A DNA stretch of 64,000 bases from assembly GCF_002812805.1 (NCBI RefSeq), contig NZ_NMUM01000023.1, positions 248,001 through 312,000 on the forward strand, in the 5' to 3' direction. The notes below the pieces were generated by a model. That model had not been told where the DNA came from and made no database searches. It saw only the letters and a program-made list of their open reading frames with translations. A program made the position numbers and the translations under genes. Position 1 is the stretch's first letter, and each line of letters starts with the position of its first letter. The DNA is from Microbacterium lacus (lineage in GTDB: Bacteria > Actinomycetota > Actinomycetes > Actinomycetales > Microbacteriaceae). Shown here piece by piece: positions 17,147-25,797 of this stretch.

Positions 17147-18571
17147 TCAGATTCGCTGTCCCGCGAGGCTGCGGCGCGGGAGCACGTATACGAAGACGGT
17201 CAAAGCGAGCAGCACGACGTAGGCGCCGACGAAGCCGTAGAACGCGGCGACATAGGCGCCGGTGGCAAGTTGCGAGGCGTTCAGGATCTGGGGGATCACG
17301 AACCCGCCGTAGGCGCCGATCGCCGAGATGAGACCGAGGGCCGCCGCGGCCTTGCGCTGCCTGGACGCGGATGTCGACGCGTCGGCCGCGATCGCGAGGC
17401 CACGGGCGGCGAACACGTTCGGGATCATGCGATAAGTGGACCCGTTGCCCACGCCGGTTGCTGCGAACAGCACGAGGAAACATCCGAGAAAGACCCAGAA
17501 GCTCTGGAGTGGAAGCGCCCACACGAGTGCTAAAGCGCCCAGGGCCATGGTCCCGAACGCCGCCACGGTGACGCGTGCTCCACCGAAGCGATCCGCCAAC
17601 CGCCCGCCGAAGGGCCGAGCGACCGATCCTACGAGGGCGCCCAAGAACGCCAGCGAAATCGCGGCCTGCCCGACCTGCAGGGTGGAGAACGCCGGGAACT
17701 GATCCGCGATCAGTTTCGGGAAGACGCTCGCGAAGCCGATGAACGACCCGAACGTGCCGATGTAGAGGAGCGCCAGGAGCCAGAGGTGCGGTTCCCGCAG
17801 CGCAGCGGCGGAACCCGCGACATCCGCCTTCGCGTTCGACAGATTGTCCATGTAGCGCCAGGCTCCCCACATCGCGAGCAGGATGAGCGGAATCCACATC
17901 CACCCCGCGAGGGCGATGTTGAGCGTGGCCCCGGCACCGATCGTGACGGCGATCGGCACGGCGAACTGTGCAACCGCGGTGCCGATGTTGCCGCCCGCCG
18001 CGTTCAGACCGAGCGCGAAGCCCTTCTCCCGCTGGGGGAAGAAGTAGGTGATGTTCGCCATGGAGCTGGCGAAGTTGCCGCCGCCGAAGCCGGCGAGTGC
18101 TGCCACGAGGAGCATGACGCCGAACGGCGTGTCGGGATTCGAGACGACGATTCCCAGGAGGACAGCAGGAATGAGGAGAAGTCCGGCCGAGACGATGGTC
18201 CAGTTGCGTCCGCCGAAGCGCGCGACCATGAACGTGTAGGGGAAGCGCATCGTCGCGCCGACGAGGCTCGGCAACGAGATCAGCCAGAACGACTCCGAAC
18301 TCGTGAATGCGAAGCCCGCGCTCGGCAGCATCACGACGACGATGCTCCACAGCTGCCAGATGATGAAGCCCAAGAACTCCGCGAAGATCGACCAGTTGAG
18401 GTTGCGACGCGCGATCGCCCGCCCCTGCACCTGCCAGAATCCGAGGTTCTCGGGGTCGTAACCGTCGATCCACCGGCCCGGCCTGTGCGTAAGGACGACC
18501 GCGTCGGGCGACGCGAGATCATGGGGCGATTCGGTGGTGTTGGCGTTCGGGGGTACGACGGTCGTTGTCAT
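17147..18571 (-). CDS. narK: Nitrate/nitrite transporter, NNP family MFS
   Basis: 474 aa with about twelve membrane segments. Both nitrate signature motifs are visible: GGGNFASSMANITYFFP (helix 5) and GVGNGSTYRMIP (helix 11). The MFS loop GGRLADRFGGARV is also present. It imports nitrate across the cytoplasmic membrane to feed NasA. ATG 18571 has the ribosome binding site GAGGAGAG eight bases upstream. A roughly 45-residue hydrophilic N-terminal region precedes the first helix. It is the first gene of the narK-nasB-nasA operon, whose promoter region shares a composite motif with that of nirB. Confidence 0.95.
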   Translation of the reverse strand: MTTTVVPPNANTTESPHDLASPDAVVLTHRPGRWIDGYDPENLGFWQVQGRAIARRNLNWSIFAEFLGFIIWQLWSIVVVMLPSAGFAFTSSESFWLISLPSLVGATMRFPYTFMVARFGGRNWTIVSAGLLLIPAVLLGIVVSNPDTPFGVMLLVAALAGFGGGNFASSMANITYFFPQREKGFALGLNAAGGNIGTAVAQFAVPIAVTIGAGATLNIALAGWMWIPLILLAMWGAWRYMDNLSNAKADVAGSAAALREPHLWLLALLYIGTFGSFIGFASVFPKLIADQFPAFSTLQVGQAAISLAFLGALVGSVARPFGGRLADRFGGARVTVAAFGTMALGALALVWALPLQSFWVFLGCFLVLFAATGVGNGSTYRMIPNVFAARGLAIAADASTSASRQRKAAAALGLISAIGAYGGFVIPQILNASQLATGAYVAAFYGFVGAYVVLLALTVFVYVLPRRSLAGQRI

Positions 18572-18599
18572 GGCGTCTCTCCTCGTGAAGTTAGGACTG

Positions 18600-18654
18600 A
18601 CGCTACGGACGGGGTGTTTCGGATGGTGGGCCCGCGCGGTTACTTCTGGGTCAC
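18600..18654 (-). promoter_or_regulatory. narK operon promoter with nitrate-assimilation motif
   Basis: Reading the minus strand: GTGAC (18654-18650), six bases, GTAACCG (18643-18637), 15 bases, CGAAACACC (18621-18613), seven bases, TAGCGT as -10 (18605-18600). The nirB upstream region has the same GTAACCG-N15-CGAAACACC-N7-TAGCnT at identical spacing. GTnAC and GAAAC are half-sites of the kind bound by GlnR in other actinobacteria. The leader to ATG 18571 would be about 22 bases. Confidence 0.65.
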
Positions 18655-18723
18655 GTCTGCATCACTCGCGCGGACGGGTAGCGGTTAGTACTTCGTCACA
18701 CGGTCGAAACATGAGGGGATGCC

Positions 18724-18729
18724 TAGACT
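18724..18729 (+). promoter_or_regulatory. Leaderless-type -10 box of trmD
   Basis: TAGACT ends seven bases before GTG 18737. This would give trmD its own promoter within the nitrate assimilation region. Confidence 0.45.
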
Positions 18730-18736
18730 CGAGTCC

Positions 18737-19414
18737 GTGCGCATCGACATCGTGACGATCTTTCCCGCCTTCTTCGATGTGCTGGATCTGTCGCTCATCG
18801 GGAAGGCACGCGAGCGGGGCATCCTCGACCTGCGCGTGCACGACCTGCGCGACTGGACCTCGGACCGGCACCGAACGGTCGATGACACGCCCTACGGGGG
18901 TGGGGCCGGGATGGTCATGAAGCCCGAGCCCTGGGGCGATGCACTCGACGCCACGCTCGAAGACGACGCGGTGCTGATCGTGACGTCCCCCGCGGGGGAA
19001 CTCTTCACGCAGGGCATGGCCCGCGAGCTTGCCACGGAGAAGCAGATCGTCTTCGCGTGCGGCCGGTACGAGGGCATCGATCAGCGGGTTGTCGATCACT
19101 ACGCAGCGAAGGGTCGGGTGCGTTTGGTCAGCCTGGGCGACTACGTCCTGAACGGCGGGGAGGTCGCGGCGATGGCGATCATCGAGGCGGTCACGCGCCT
19201 GATCCCGGGGTTCGTCGGAAATCCCGAGAGTCTCGTCGAGGAGTCCCACGAGGACGGACTGCTGGAGTACCCCAGCTACACCAAGCCGCCCGTGTGGCGG
19301 GGGCTCGAGGTCCCCTCCATCCTTCTGAGCGGAAACCACGGCGCTATCGCGGAGTGGCGTCGAGCGCAGAGCATCGAACGCACGCGCGAGCACCGTCCGG
19401 ATCTGCTGCCCTGA
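18737..19414 (+). CDS. trmD: tRNA (guanine-N1)-methyltransferase TrmD
   Basis: 225 aa. It methylates G37 of tRNAs using S-adenosylmethionine. The SPOUT fold motifs are visible: [19 protein letters not shown] at the start, [28 protein letters not shown], the knot segment [15 protein letters not shown], and the C-terminal HYTKP-type region as [19 protein letters not shown] 18737 is chosen because the family begins M-R-I-D-I-V-T; ATG 18719 would add six residues. TrmD normally sits between rimM and rplS. Here it is isolated on the plus strand, flanked on both sides by minus-strand nitrate assimilation genes, with its own -10 box. Confidence 0.95.
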   Translation: MRIDIVTIFPAFFDVLDLSLIGKARERGILDLRVHDLRDWTSDRHRTVDDTPYGGGAGMVMKPEPWGDALDATLEDDAVLIVTSPAGELFTQGMARELATEKQIVFACGRYEGIDQRVVDHYAAKGRVRLVSLGDYVLNGGEVAAMAIIEAVTRLIPGFVGNPESLVEESHEDGLLEYPSYTKPPVWRGLEVPSILLSGNHGAIAEWRRAQSIERTREHRPDLLP

Positions 19415-19429
19415 TCGGTACGTTCTGTC

Positions 19430-20152
19430 TCACTCCGCGCGGGCGAACAGCCCCGCCGTGAGTGCGGCGGCCGCCGCACGGTACCGTTCGACGATCAGGG
19501 CGGCGATCCGCATGTCCGGGGCGAGGGGTTCGGTCACGACATCCGCACCGGACCGGCCGATCACGTCGTGGAAGTGGCCCGGAGCGAGGACGTAGCTCGC
19601 CGCGATGACCCGCTCCGCACCCGCGGTGCGGGCGGCGACGACCGCGTCGGGGATGCGCGGCTCGGCACCCGCGGCGAACGCGACCGTGACGGGGCTCAGG
19701 ATGCAGCGCTCGAGCAGTCGCGTCATCTCACTGACGGCGACCGCAGCAGCGGGATCGCTCGAGCCCGCGGCGGCGAGAACGACGGCATCGCCGCCGCTCG
19801 CCCCGGCGACCGCCAGGCGGGATTCCAGCACGAGAGCGAGCAGGTCGTGAGGACCGAGAGCGGGTGTTGCAACGGCGCGGCCCGAATAGGGCGCGACGGC
19901 ACGCGCGATATCGACCCGGGTGTGGTACCCCGCCGACAGCAACACGGGGACCACGACGGCCGTATCGTCTTGTGAGCGTCGGAGTTCCCGCTCCACGACA
20001 TCCGCGATCTCCGGCTCCTGTACGTCGACGAAAGCCTCCTCCACCCGCACTTCCGGCAAGAGGGCGCGGACCTGGTCGAGGAGGGCCGAGATCGCGGCGC
20101 GTCCGGACGACGATCGTGTTCCGTGCGAACAGGCGATCAGCGTTGCGGTCAT
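19430..20152 (-). CDS. sirB: Sirohydrochlorin chelatase, CbiX/SirB type
   Basis: 240 aa with two related halves. It begins with the chelatase signature [17 protein letters not shown], containing the metal-site histidine. A second half-repeat has VVLAAAGSSDPAAAVAV and a histidine in LAPGHFHDVIG. It would insert iron into sirohydrochlorin to make siroheme, the cofactor of NirB. It is last of the nirB-nirD-cysG-nnaR-sirB operon; its ATG overlaps the regulator stop by four bases. CysG also has a domain able in principle to do this step, so the chelation may be shared. TrmD is convergent 15 bases away. Confidence 0.85.
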   Translation of the reverse strand: MTATLIACSHGTRSSSGRAAISALLDQVRALLPEVRVEEAFVDVQEPEIADVVERELRRSQDDTAVVVPVLLSAGYHTRVDIARAVAPYSGRAVATPALGPHDLLALVLESRLAVAGASGGDAVVLAAAGSSDPAAAVAVSEMTRLLERCILSPVTVAFAAGAEPRIPDAVVAARTAGAERVIAASYVLAPGHFHDVIGRSGADVVTEPLAPDMRIAALIVERYRAAAAALTAGLFARAE

Positions 20153-21291
20153 CGTCGCTCCTCCGCGGGTTCGATGATGTTCAGGCGATAGCCGCGCTTC
20201 ACCACGGTCTTGATGAGATCCGGTGCCGCGAGCGCTTCGCGAACCCGGGCGACTGCCATCTCGACCGCGTGCGTGTTGTCGCCCGATCGGGGCAGCGCTC
20301 CCTGCAGGTTGGTCCGCGAGACGACGCCCCCGCGAGCGTCGAAGAGGGCGGCGAGCACATCGATTCCGGTCCGGGAGAGGGGGATGAGTCGCCCGTCGAG
20401 CACCGCACCGGTGCTGCGCAGCTCGAGGCGGCCGGCGCCCGTGTCGAGGCCGGGGGCACGTCCGCCGCCGAAGTGCGTCACGACCGACCGCACGAGAGAC
20501 CCGAGTCTTCCGCGCTCGGCGATGAGAGGATCCAGCAGCGCCGCCTGGAGCGGTCCGGCTGTGATGGGCCCGACAGCGGCCATGAGCACGCGGCCGCTCC
20601 GCACGCGGTCGCGGATGTCGTCGAGCACGCGGTCGCGCTCCGCCGCGGCGACCCATTCCTGAGCGCCCGGGGCCGAGGTGAACAACACGGCGTCGACCTC
20701 GCCGGCGCCCGTCGCGATGACCGATCGCCGAACCGCTTCGGCGTCCGGAGGCGGGCCCCAGCGGTAGACGGTCAGGCTGACGACCTGGGCCCCGTGCGTC
20801 TCGAACAGTTCGTCGAGGCCGTCGGCGCCTGATCCGTGGTGCTGCACGGCGATCCGCCGCCCCGAGACACCCTCCGCGAGGAGAAACTCTCCGAGCTCGA
20901 CCGACGTCTCGGACTCGGCAACCCAGTCGGCCGCGAATCCCGCCTGCTGGATCGCCCCGCGCGCCTTCGGCCCCCGCGCGACGATCTGAGCACCGGCGAG
21001 CGCGGGCTGCAGATCATCGAGCAGCCCTGCCTCGTCCGCGGCCTCCATCCAACCGCGAAAACCCACACCGGTCGTGACGACCACGATGTCCGGTGGTGTG
21101 GCGATGAGTTCACGGGTGCGCTCAATCAGGGCTTCGTCGTCGATGTGCGGCACGATCGTCAGGGCGGGCGCGTGCCGCACGGTCGCACCGTGTCGCTCGA
21201 GGGCTGCCGCGAGTTCGCCGGAGCGACGGTCGACGGCGATGACGATCGTGCATCCGGCCAGAGCGGAGGAGAGGGTGGGGCGGTCTGTCAC
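20149..21291 (-). CDS. nnaR: HemD-like/winged-helix fusion regulator of nitrate assimilation (NnaR type)
   Basis: 380 aa. Residues about 1-260 have the two-lobed uroporphyrinogen-III synthase fold (IVVVTTGVGFRGW, IVARGPKARGAIQQAGF, VDAVLFTSAPGAQEW). Residues about 285-375 form an OmpR/PhoB-type winged helix (IPLSRTGIDVLAALF ... VEMAVARVREAL ... VKRGYRLN). This architecture matches NnaR, the regulator of nitrate assimilation known in Streptomyces and mycobacteria, which acts with GlnR. The position inside the nirB-cysG operon supports that role. GTG 21291 overlaps the cysG stop by four bases. Whether the HemD domain keeps enzyme activity cannot be told from sequence. Confidence 0.85.
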   Translation of the reverse strand: MTDRPTLSSALAGCTIVIAVDRRSGELAAALERHGATVRHAPALTIVPHIDDEALIERTRELIATPPDIVVVTTGVGFRGWMEAADEAGLLDDLQPALAGAQIVARGPKARGAIQQAGFAADWVAESETSVELGEFLLAEGVSGRRIAVQHHGSGADGLDELFETHGAQVVSLTVYRWGPPPDAEAVRRSVIATGAGEVDAVLFTSAPGAQEWVAAAERDRVLDDIRDRVRSGRVLMAAVGPITAGPLQAALLDPLIAERGRLGSLVRSVVTHFGGGRAPGLDTGAGRLELRSTGAVLDGRLIPLSRTGIDVLAALFDARGGVVSRTNLQGALPRSGDNTHAVEMAVARVREALAAPDLIKTVVKRGYRLNIIEPAEERR

Positions 21292-22541
21292 CGGTGCGGA
21301 TCACCCGTCCGTGTCAGGGCGGACTCGGCCGATGCGAGATGCGGCATCAGGAGGTCGGGATGAGCGACCTCGCCGATCACAATCACGGCCGGGTTCTGTA
21401 CGCCGGCCGCGGCCGCGTCGTCCACGACGGAACCGAGCGTCGTACGTGTCGTGCGCTGCCGAGGCGTGTGCCCGCTCTCGACGATCGCCACGGGTCGGTG
21501 GATCGGCGCACCCGCGGCGATCGCGGCGTGGACGAGCCGGGGGAGCGCCGCGACCCCCATCAGGACGACCGTCGTCACCGCGTCGTCCGCGATCGCCGCG
21601 AGCGTGGCGCCGGTGATCTCGGCCTGACCGTTCACCACGTGCACCGAGGCCGAAACTCCGCGGTGGGTGACCGGGATTCCGGCGGCCGCCGGGACGGAGA
21701 CGATGCTCGTCAAACCCGGGACGACCTCGACGGGAATCCCGGCAGCACGGCATGCGATGACCTCTTCGCCGCCACGTCCGTACACGAACGGGTCACCGCC
21801 CTTGAGACGAACCACGCGCTTGCCCGCGCGCGCGTGCTCGACGAGCAGGTCGTTGATCGCCTGCTGCGGAACGGGATGATTCCCCGGCTGCTTACCGACA
21901 TCGATGATCTCGACGCCCGGATCGAGCTCGGTGAGAACGTCGGTGGGTCCGAGACGGTCCGCGATCACGACATCCGCTTCCGCGAGCAAACGCCGGCCTC
22001 GGACCGTCATGAGGTCTGCGGGACCGGGTCCGCCGCCCACGAGGTCGACGCGTCCCGCGGCGCGCGCTCGGCGACGGCGAAGGGGGAGCCGCCCCTCGCG
22101 CAGCATCGTCCCGATCTCATCACGCAGGTGCGCGGCACGTCCGGGGTCGACCCCGGCATCCGACATCACGCCCACGACCACATCTCCCGCGCGCGTCTCG
22201 GCGGTCAACCGTGCCGTGCCGTGGGCCCCGTCGGATGCGTTGACGCACAGGATGCGCCGGCGCTCGCATTCCGCTGCGATGTCTGCGTCCACCCGAATGT
22301 CTCCTGTCGCAACGTGGACGAGCCAGGCGCCGCCGATGTCGGAATACCGGGCGCGTCTCGAGGTCCACGCGACGACGTGCGTGTCCACGAGCTCCCGCAC
22401 GTCATCGCACAGTTCGGGGGAAACGATCCGCACGTCGGCGCCATCGTCGAGGAAACGCTGCAGACGCCGAGCGGTCACCGATCCGCCGCCCACCAAAAGA
22501 ACGTCGCGGCCGGCGAGCGAGACCCCGAGCATCGTCGTCAT
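21288..22541 (-). CDS. cysG: Siroheme synthase CysG (precorrin-2 dehydrogenase / uroporphyrinogen-III methyltransferase)
   Basis: 417 aa. The N-terminal third is an NAD-binding precorrin-2 dehydrogenase domain (DVLLVGGGSVTARRLQRF ... CVNASDG). The C-terminal two thirds is the SAM-dependent uroporphyrinogen-III C-methyltransferase (VDLVGGGPGPADLMTVRG, VIADRLG, RLKGGDPFVYGRGGEE, PVTHRGVS). It makes sirohydrochlorin for the NirB siroheme. It overlaps nirD by four bases (ATGA) and is followed by nnaR with another overlap. At 417 aa it is a little shorter than the 457-aa E. coli enzyme; the middle helical part is reduced. Confidence 0.93.
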   Translation of the reverse strand: MTTMLGVSLAGRDVLLVGGGSVTARRLQRFLDDGADVRIVSPELCDDVRELVDTHVVAWTSRRARYSDIGGAWLVHVATGDIRVDADIAAECERRRILCVNASDGAHGTARLTAETRAGDVVVGVMSDAGVDPGRAAHLRDEIGTMLREGRLPLRRRRARAAGRVDLVGGGPGPADLMTVRGRRLLAEADVVIADRLGPTDVLTELDPGVEIIDVGKQPGNHPVPQQAINDLLVEHARAGKRVVRLKGGDPFVYGRGGEEVIACRAAGIPVEVVPGLTSIVSVPAAAGIPVTHRGVSASVHVVNGQAEITGATLAAIADDAVTTVVLMGVAALPRLVHAAIAAGAPIHRPVAIVESGHTPRQRTTRTTLGSVVDDAAAAGVQNPAVIVIGEVAHPDLLMPHLASAESALTRTGDPHR

Positions 22542-22921
22542 CTCCCCGCCTCCATCTTCAGAAAGAGCTCGCCATCCCGCACCTGTGCCGGCCAGACGTC
22601 CAGAACGCGTTCGTCCTTGCCCTGTGTATCGAGGCAGATTCCGGTGCGCAGATCGAAAACCTGCTTGTACATCGGCGAAGCAACCGTCGGCACCCCGCCA
22701 CGCGTGCCGACGATACCCCGCGACATCACGTGAGCGCCTGAGTAGGGGTCATGATTCGACACGGCGTAGATCTCGCCGTCGTGCAAAAGGAAGAGCGCAA
22801 CCTGCGTCATACCGACGAGAGCCGCGCGCCCACGCTCCGGCTCGAGTGCATCGAGCGGACAGATCCGTTTCCAGCCCGTGGGTGCGGATACCTCGACGGG
22901 CCGTGTCTCTGCGATCGTCAT
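22538..22921 (-). CDS. nirD: Nitrite reductase small subunit NirD
   Basis: 127 aa. A Rieske-like fold is recognisable: WKRICPLDALEPERGRAALV, FLLHDGEIYAVSNHDPYSGA, VASPMYKQVFDLRTGICLD. The CxH and CxxH cluster ligands of true Rieske proteins are absent, as is known for the NirD family. It partners with NirB in the cytoplasmic NADH-dependent nitrite reductase. ATG 22921 overlaps the nirB stop by four bases and its own stop overlaps cysG, so all five genes of this operon are translationally coupled. Confidence 0.94.
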   Translation of the reverse strand: MTIAETRPVEVSAPTGWKRICPLDALEPERGRAALVGMTQVALFLLHDGEIYAVSNHDPYSGAHVMSRGIVGTRGGVPTVASPMYKQVFDLRTGICLDTQGKDERVLDVWPAQVRDGELFLKMEAGR

Positions 22922-25626
22922 CGTCGAACCTCCAAGGTCGTTCCGGCGATCAGCACACCGGAGTCGGCACGCTCCTCGCGCGTCGCGGGGCGGGGCTGCC
23001 CGCGCTCGGCTGTGTAGGCCAGCGACGGGTCGGGAGTTGTCGGCGCGTTGACGAACGAGGCGAACCGTCGCAGTTTTTCCGGGTCCTCGAGCGTGGCCTT
23101 CCACTCGTCCTCGTAGTTGTCGACGTGGGACGCCATCGCGGCATCGAGATCGGCGCAGATTCCCAGCCTGTCGTCGAAGATCACCGCCCGCAGTTCGTCG
23201 ATGCCGCCGTCGAGATCCTGGAACCAGGGGGCCGTCCGCTGCAAGCGGTCCGCCGTGAAGATGTAGTACATCAGGAAGCGGTCGATAGCGGTGAGCAACT
23301 GCTCGTCGTTCAGCCCCTCGGCGAACAGCACCGCATGGCGCGGGGTGAACCCGCCGTTGCCGCCGACGTACATGTTCCAGCCCGCTTCGGTCGCGATCAC
23401 GCCGACGTCCTTGCCACGCGCTTCTGCGCACTCGCGAGCGCATCCGGACACGCCCAGCTTGATCTTGTGTGGCGAGCGGAGCCCGCGGTACCGCAACTCC
23501 AGGTGCACGGCCATGCCTACGGCGTCCTGCACGCCGTAGCGGCACCAGGTTGATCCGACGCAAGACTTGACCGTGCGGAGAGACTTGCCATAGGCGTGAC
23601 CGGATTCGAAGCCCGCATCGACCAGCCGCTTCCAGACATCCGGCAACTGCTCGAGACGCGCACCGAACATGTCGATGCGCTGGCCGCCCGTGATCTTCGT
23701 GTACAGACCGAAGTCCTTCGCCACCTGCCCGATGACGAGAAGCCCCTCGGGAGTGATCTCGCCCCCGGGTATGCGCGGCACGACGGAGTAGCTGCCGTCT
23801 TTCTGCAGGTTCGCCATGACGTGGTCGTTCGTGTCCTGCAGGGTCGCGTTTTCGCCGTCGAGGACGTGAGCGCCGACCAGGGTGGAGAGGATGCTGGCAA
23901 GTGCCGGTTTGCAGATGTCGCAGCCGCGACCCGTGCCGAATCGTTCGATCACGGCGCTGAAGGTTCGCAGGCCCGACACGCGGACGGCGTCGAAGAGCTG
24001 ACGGCGAGAGAAATCGAAGTGTTCGCAGAGTGCCGTGCTGAGGGTCGCGCCCGACTTGGCCAGCTCGCTGCCGACGATCGATTTGATCATCGACACGCAC
24101 GAACCGCACGCCGCGCCCGCCCGCGTGCAGGTTTTGACGGACGCGACATCGCGGCATCCCTCGGCACCGACGGCGTGTCGGATGGTTCCGGCTGTGACGC
24201 CGTTGCAGGAACAGACGAGCGCGGTGTCTGGCAGTTCGCCCGTCGGCGCGGCGACACCGTCCGCGGGGATCAGGTACGCGGAGGGGTCCCCGCCGAGAGG
24301 CCCGCCGACGAGCGGTCGCAGCGATCCGTACGCCGAGGCATCGCCGACGAGGATTCCGCCGAGCAGGGTCTTCGCGTCGTCGGAGAGGACGAGCTTCTTG
24401 TAGACGCCGGCGACGGGGTCGGTGTAGACCACGTCGAGCGCACCCGGTGTGGTGGCGAACGCGTCGCCGAAGCTCGCGACGTCCACGCCGTTCAGCTTCA
24501 GCTTGGTCGAGAGGTCATACCCCGGGAAGGATGCATCGGCTCCGAGCAGGCGGCTCGCGGCGACCTCGGCCATCGCGTACCCGGGGGCCACGAGGCCGAC
24601 GCACGCGCCGGCGTAGTTGGCGACCTCGCCGATCGCGTAAACGCGCGGGTCACTCGTCTGACAGCCGTCGTCGATCACGACCCCCTGCCGCTCATGCACC
24701 TGCAGGCCGGCCACGCGTGCCAACTCGTCCCGCGGGCGCACTCCCACCGTGAAGATCACCAGGTCGGCGCTTTCGCGGCTCCCGTCCCGAAGGACGATCC
24801 CCTCCACGCGCGAATATTCGTCACGCTCGACCCGTGTGGTGATCGATCCGGTCCGCACCCGGATGCCGCGAGCCTCGATCAGGCGTCGCAGTGTGTTGCC
24901 GCCGCTGACGTCCAGCTGAGTCGACATGAGTCGATCGGATGACTGCACCACCGTGCACGCCACTCCCAGTCCCTGAAGGGCTCCGGCGGCTTCGAGGCCG
25001 AGGAGCCCGCCGCCGATGACCGTGCCGGCGAGGGGGCGATCGAGCTCGGCGCTACGGCGTTCGACGAATGCGCGGAGCGACTCGACATCCGTGAGCGTCC
25101 GGTAGACGAAACATCCGTCGGCGTCGGCACCCTCGACAGGGGGACGAGCGGCGTAGGAACCGGTCGCCATGACGAGTCGGTCCCACTCGATCCGCGCACC
25201 CGTGCTCGTTGTGACTGAGGCTTGCTCGAGATCGATGCTCGTCACGGCCTCGCCGTCGACGAACCGTACCCGAGGGTCGGCGAAGACAGAACGGTCCAGG
25301 CTCAACGCATCGGCGTCTGCCCCGGCGAAGTACCCGGTCAATCCCACACGATCGTAGGGATGGCGTCCTTCTTCGCCGATGACCGTGACCCGCCAGTCCG
25401 CCCCGGCACGACTGAGCAGGCTCTCGACGAACCGATGCGCCACCATTCCCGCACCGACCACGGCGACGTGCGTGCCAGCGCCCTCGGTGCTCATGGCGCC
25501 ACCGTACGTCGGTGATGTTGCCGCGGCATCAGCGGATTGTTTCGATGTCGCGACAGAAATCGGTGCGGGCGGCGGAGCCGCTTCCGAGGCCGATCCGGCT
25601 GTCGGGCGATGCGCGTCCTGGGTCAT
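22918..25626 (-). CDS. nirB: Nitrite reductase [NAD(P)H] large subunit NirB
   Basis: 902 aa siroheme enzyme reducing nitrite to ammonium. Domains in order: FAD/NAD reductase (VAVVGAGMVAHRFVESLL ... VIGGGLLGLEAAGALQG ... YAIGEVANYAG); BFD-like [2Fe-2S] near residues 469-510 (CSCNGVTAG ... CTRAGAACGSC); then sulfite/nitrite reductase domains with siroheme-[4Fe-4S] cysteines in CVGSTWCRYG (about 685) and SGCARECAE (about 725). ATG 25626 is chosen because AGGAG lies five bases upstream; Met45 has no ribosome binding site. This gives a 44-residue Ala/Pro/Ser-rich N-terminal extension. It is first gene of the nirB-nirD-cysG-nnaR-sirB operon. Confidence 0.95.
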   Translation of the reverse strand: MTQDAHRPTAGSASEAAPPPAPISVATSKQSADAAATSPTYGGAMSTEGAGTHVAVVGAGMVAHRFVESLLSRAGADWRVTVIGEEGRHPYDRVGLTGYFAGADADALSLDRSVFADPRVRFVDGEAVTSIDLEQASVTTSTGARIEWDRLVMATGSYAARPPVEGADADGCFVYRTLTDVESLRAFVERRSAELDRPLAGTVIGGGLLGLEAAGALQGLGVACTVVQSSDRLMSTQLDVSGGNTLRRLIEARGIRVRTGSITTRVERDEYSRVEGIVLRDGSRESADLVIFTVGVRPRDELARVAGLQVHERQGVVIDDGCQTSDPRVYAIGEVANYAGACVGLVAPGYAMAEVAASRLLGADASFPGYDLSTKLKLNGVDVASFGDAFATTPGALDVVYTDPVAGVYKKLVLSDDAKTLLGGILVGDASAYGSLRPLVGGPLGGDPSAYLIPADGVAAPTGELPDTALVCSCNGVTAGTIRHAVGAEGCRDVASVKTCTRAGAACGSCVSMIKSIVGSELAKSGATLSTALCEHFDFSRRQLFDAVRVSGLRTFSAVIERFGTGRGCDICKPALASILSTLVGAHVLDGENATLQDTNDHVMANLQKDGSYSVVPRIPGGEITPEGLLVIGQVAKDFGLYTKITGGQRIDMFGARLEQLPDVWKRLVDAGFESGHAYGKSLRTVKSCVGSTWCRYGVQDAVGMAVHLELRYRGLRSPHKIKLGVSGCARECAEARGKDVGVIATEAGWNMYVGGNGGFTPRHAVLFAEGLNDEQLLTAIDRFLMYYIFTADRLQRTAPWFQDLDGGIDELRAVIFDDRLGICADLDAAMASHVDNYEDEWKATLEDPEKLRRFASFVNAPTTPDPSLAYTAERGQPRPATREERADSGVLIAGTTLEVRR

Positions 25627-25665
25627 GACGTCTCCTGCGATCGACGTGGATGGGTCGGTCGTTTT

Positions 25666-25709
25666 AGGCTAGGAGCACGGTGTTTCGCGGCAGGACGACG
25701 TTCGGTTAC
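25666..25709 (-). promoter_or_regulatory. nirB operon promoter with nitrate-assimilation motif
   Basis: Reading the minus strand: GTAACCG (25709-25703), 15 bases, CGAAACACC (25687-25679), seven bases, TAGCCT as -10 (25671-25666). Motifs and spacings match the narK promoter exactly. The predicted leader to ATG 25626 is about 33 bases and carries the AGGAG ribosome binding site. Confidence 0.65.
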
Positions 25710-25797
25710 CCGCAGCGAACGTTTCCCTCACTGCCGGGTGAAGCGCGTTGTGAGATCTTTCAGATCGGGCGCCGCGGACTCACAGCGGGGTCGGAAG

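Noticed and set aside
18639..18665. A canonical GlnR box (GTnAC-n6-GAAAC) upstream of narK
   Set aside because: GTTAC-n6-GTCAC is present, but the GAAAC partner is not at the 11-base period. I report the shared composite motif instead of calling a standard GlnR site.
19415..19429. Intrinsic terminator between convergent trmD and sirB
   Set aside because: The gap is only 15 bases and shows no stem or U-run.
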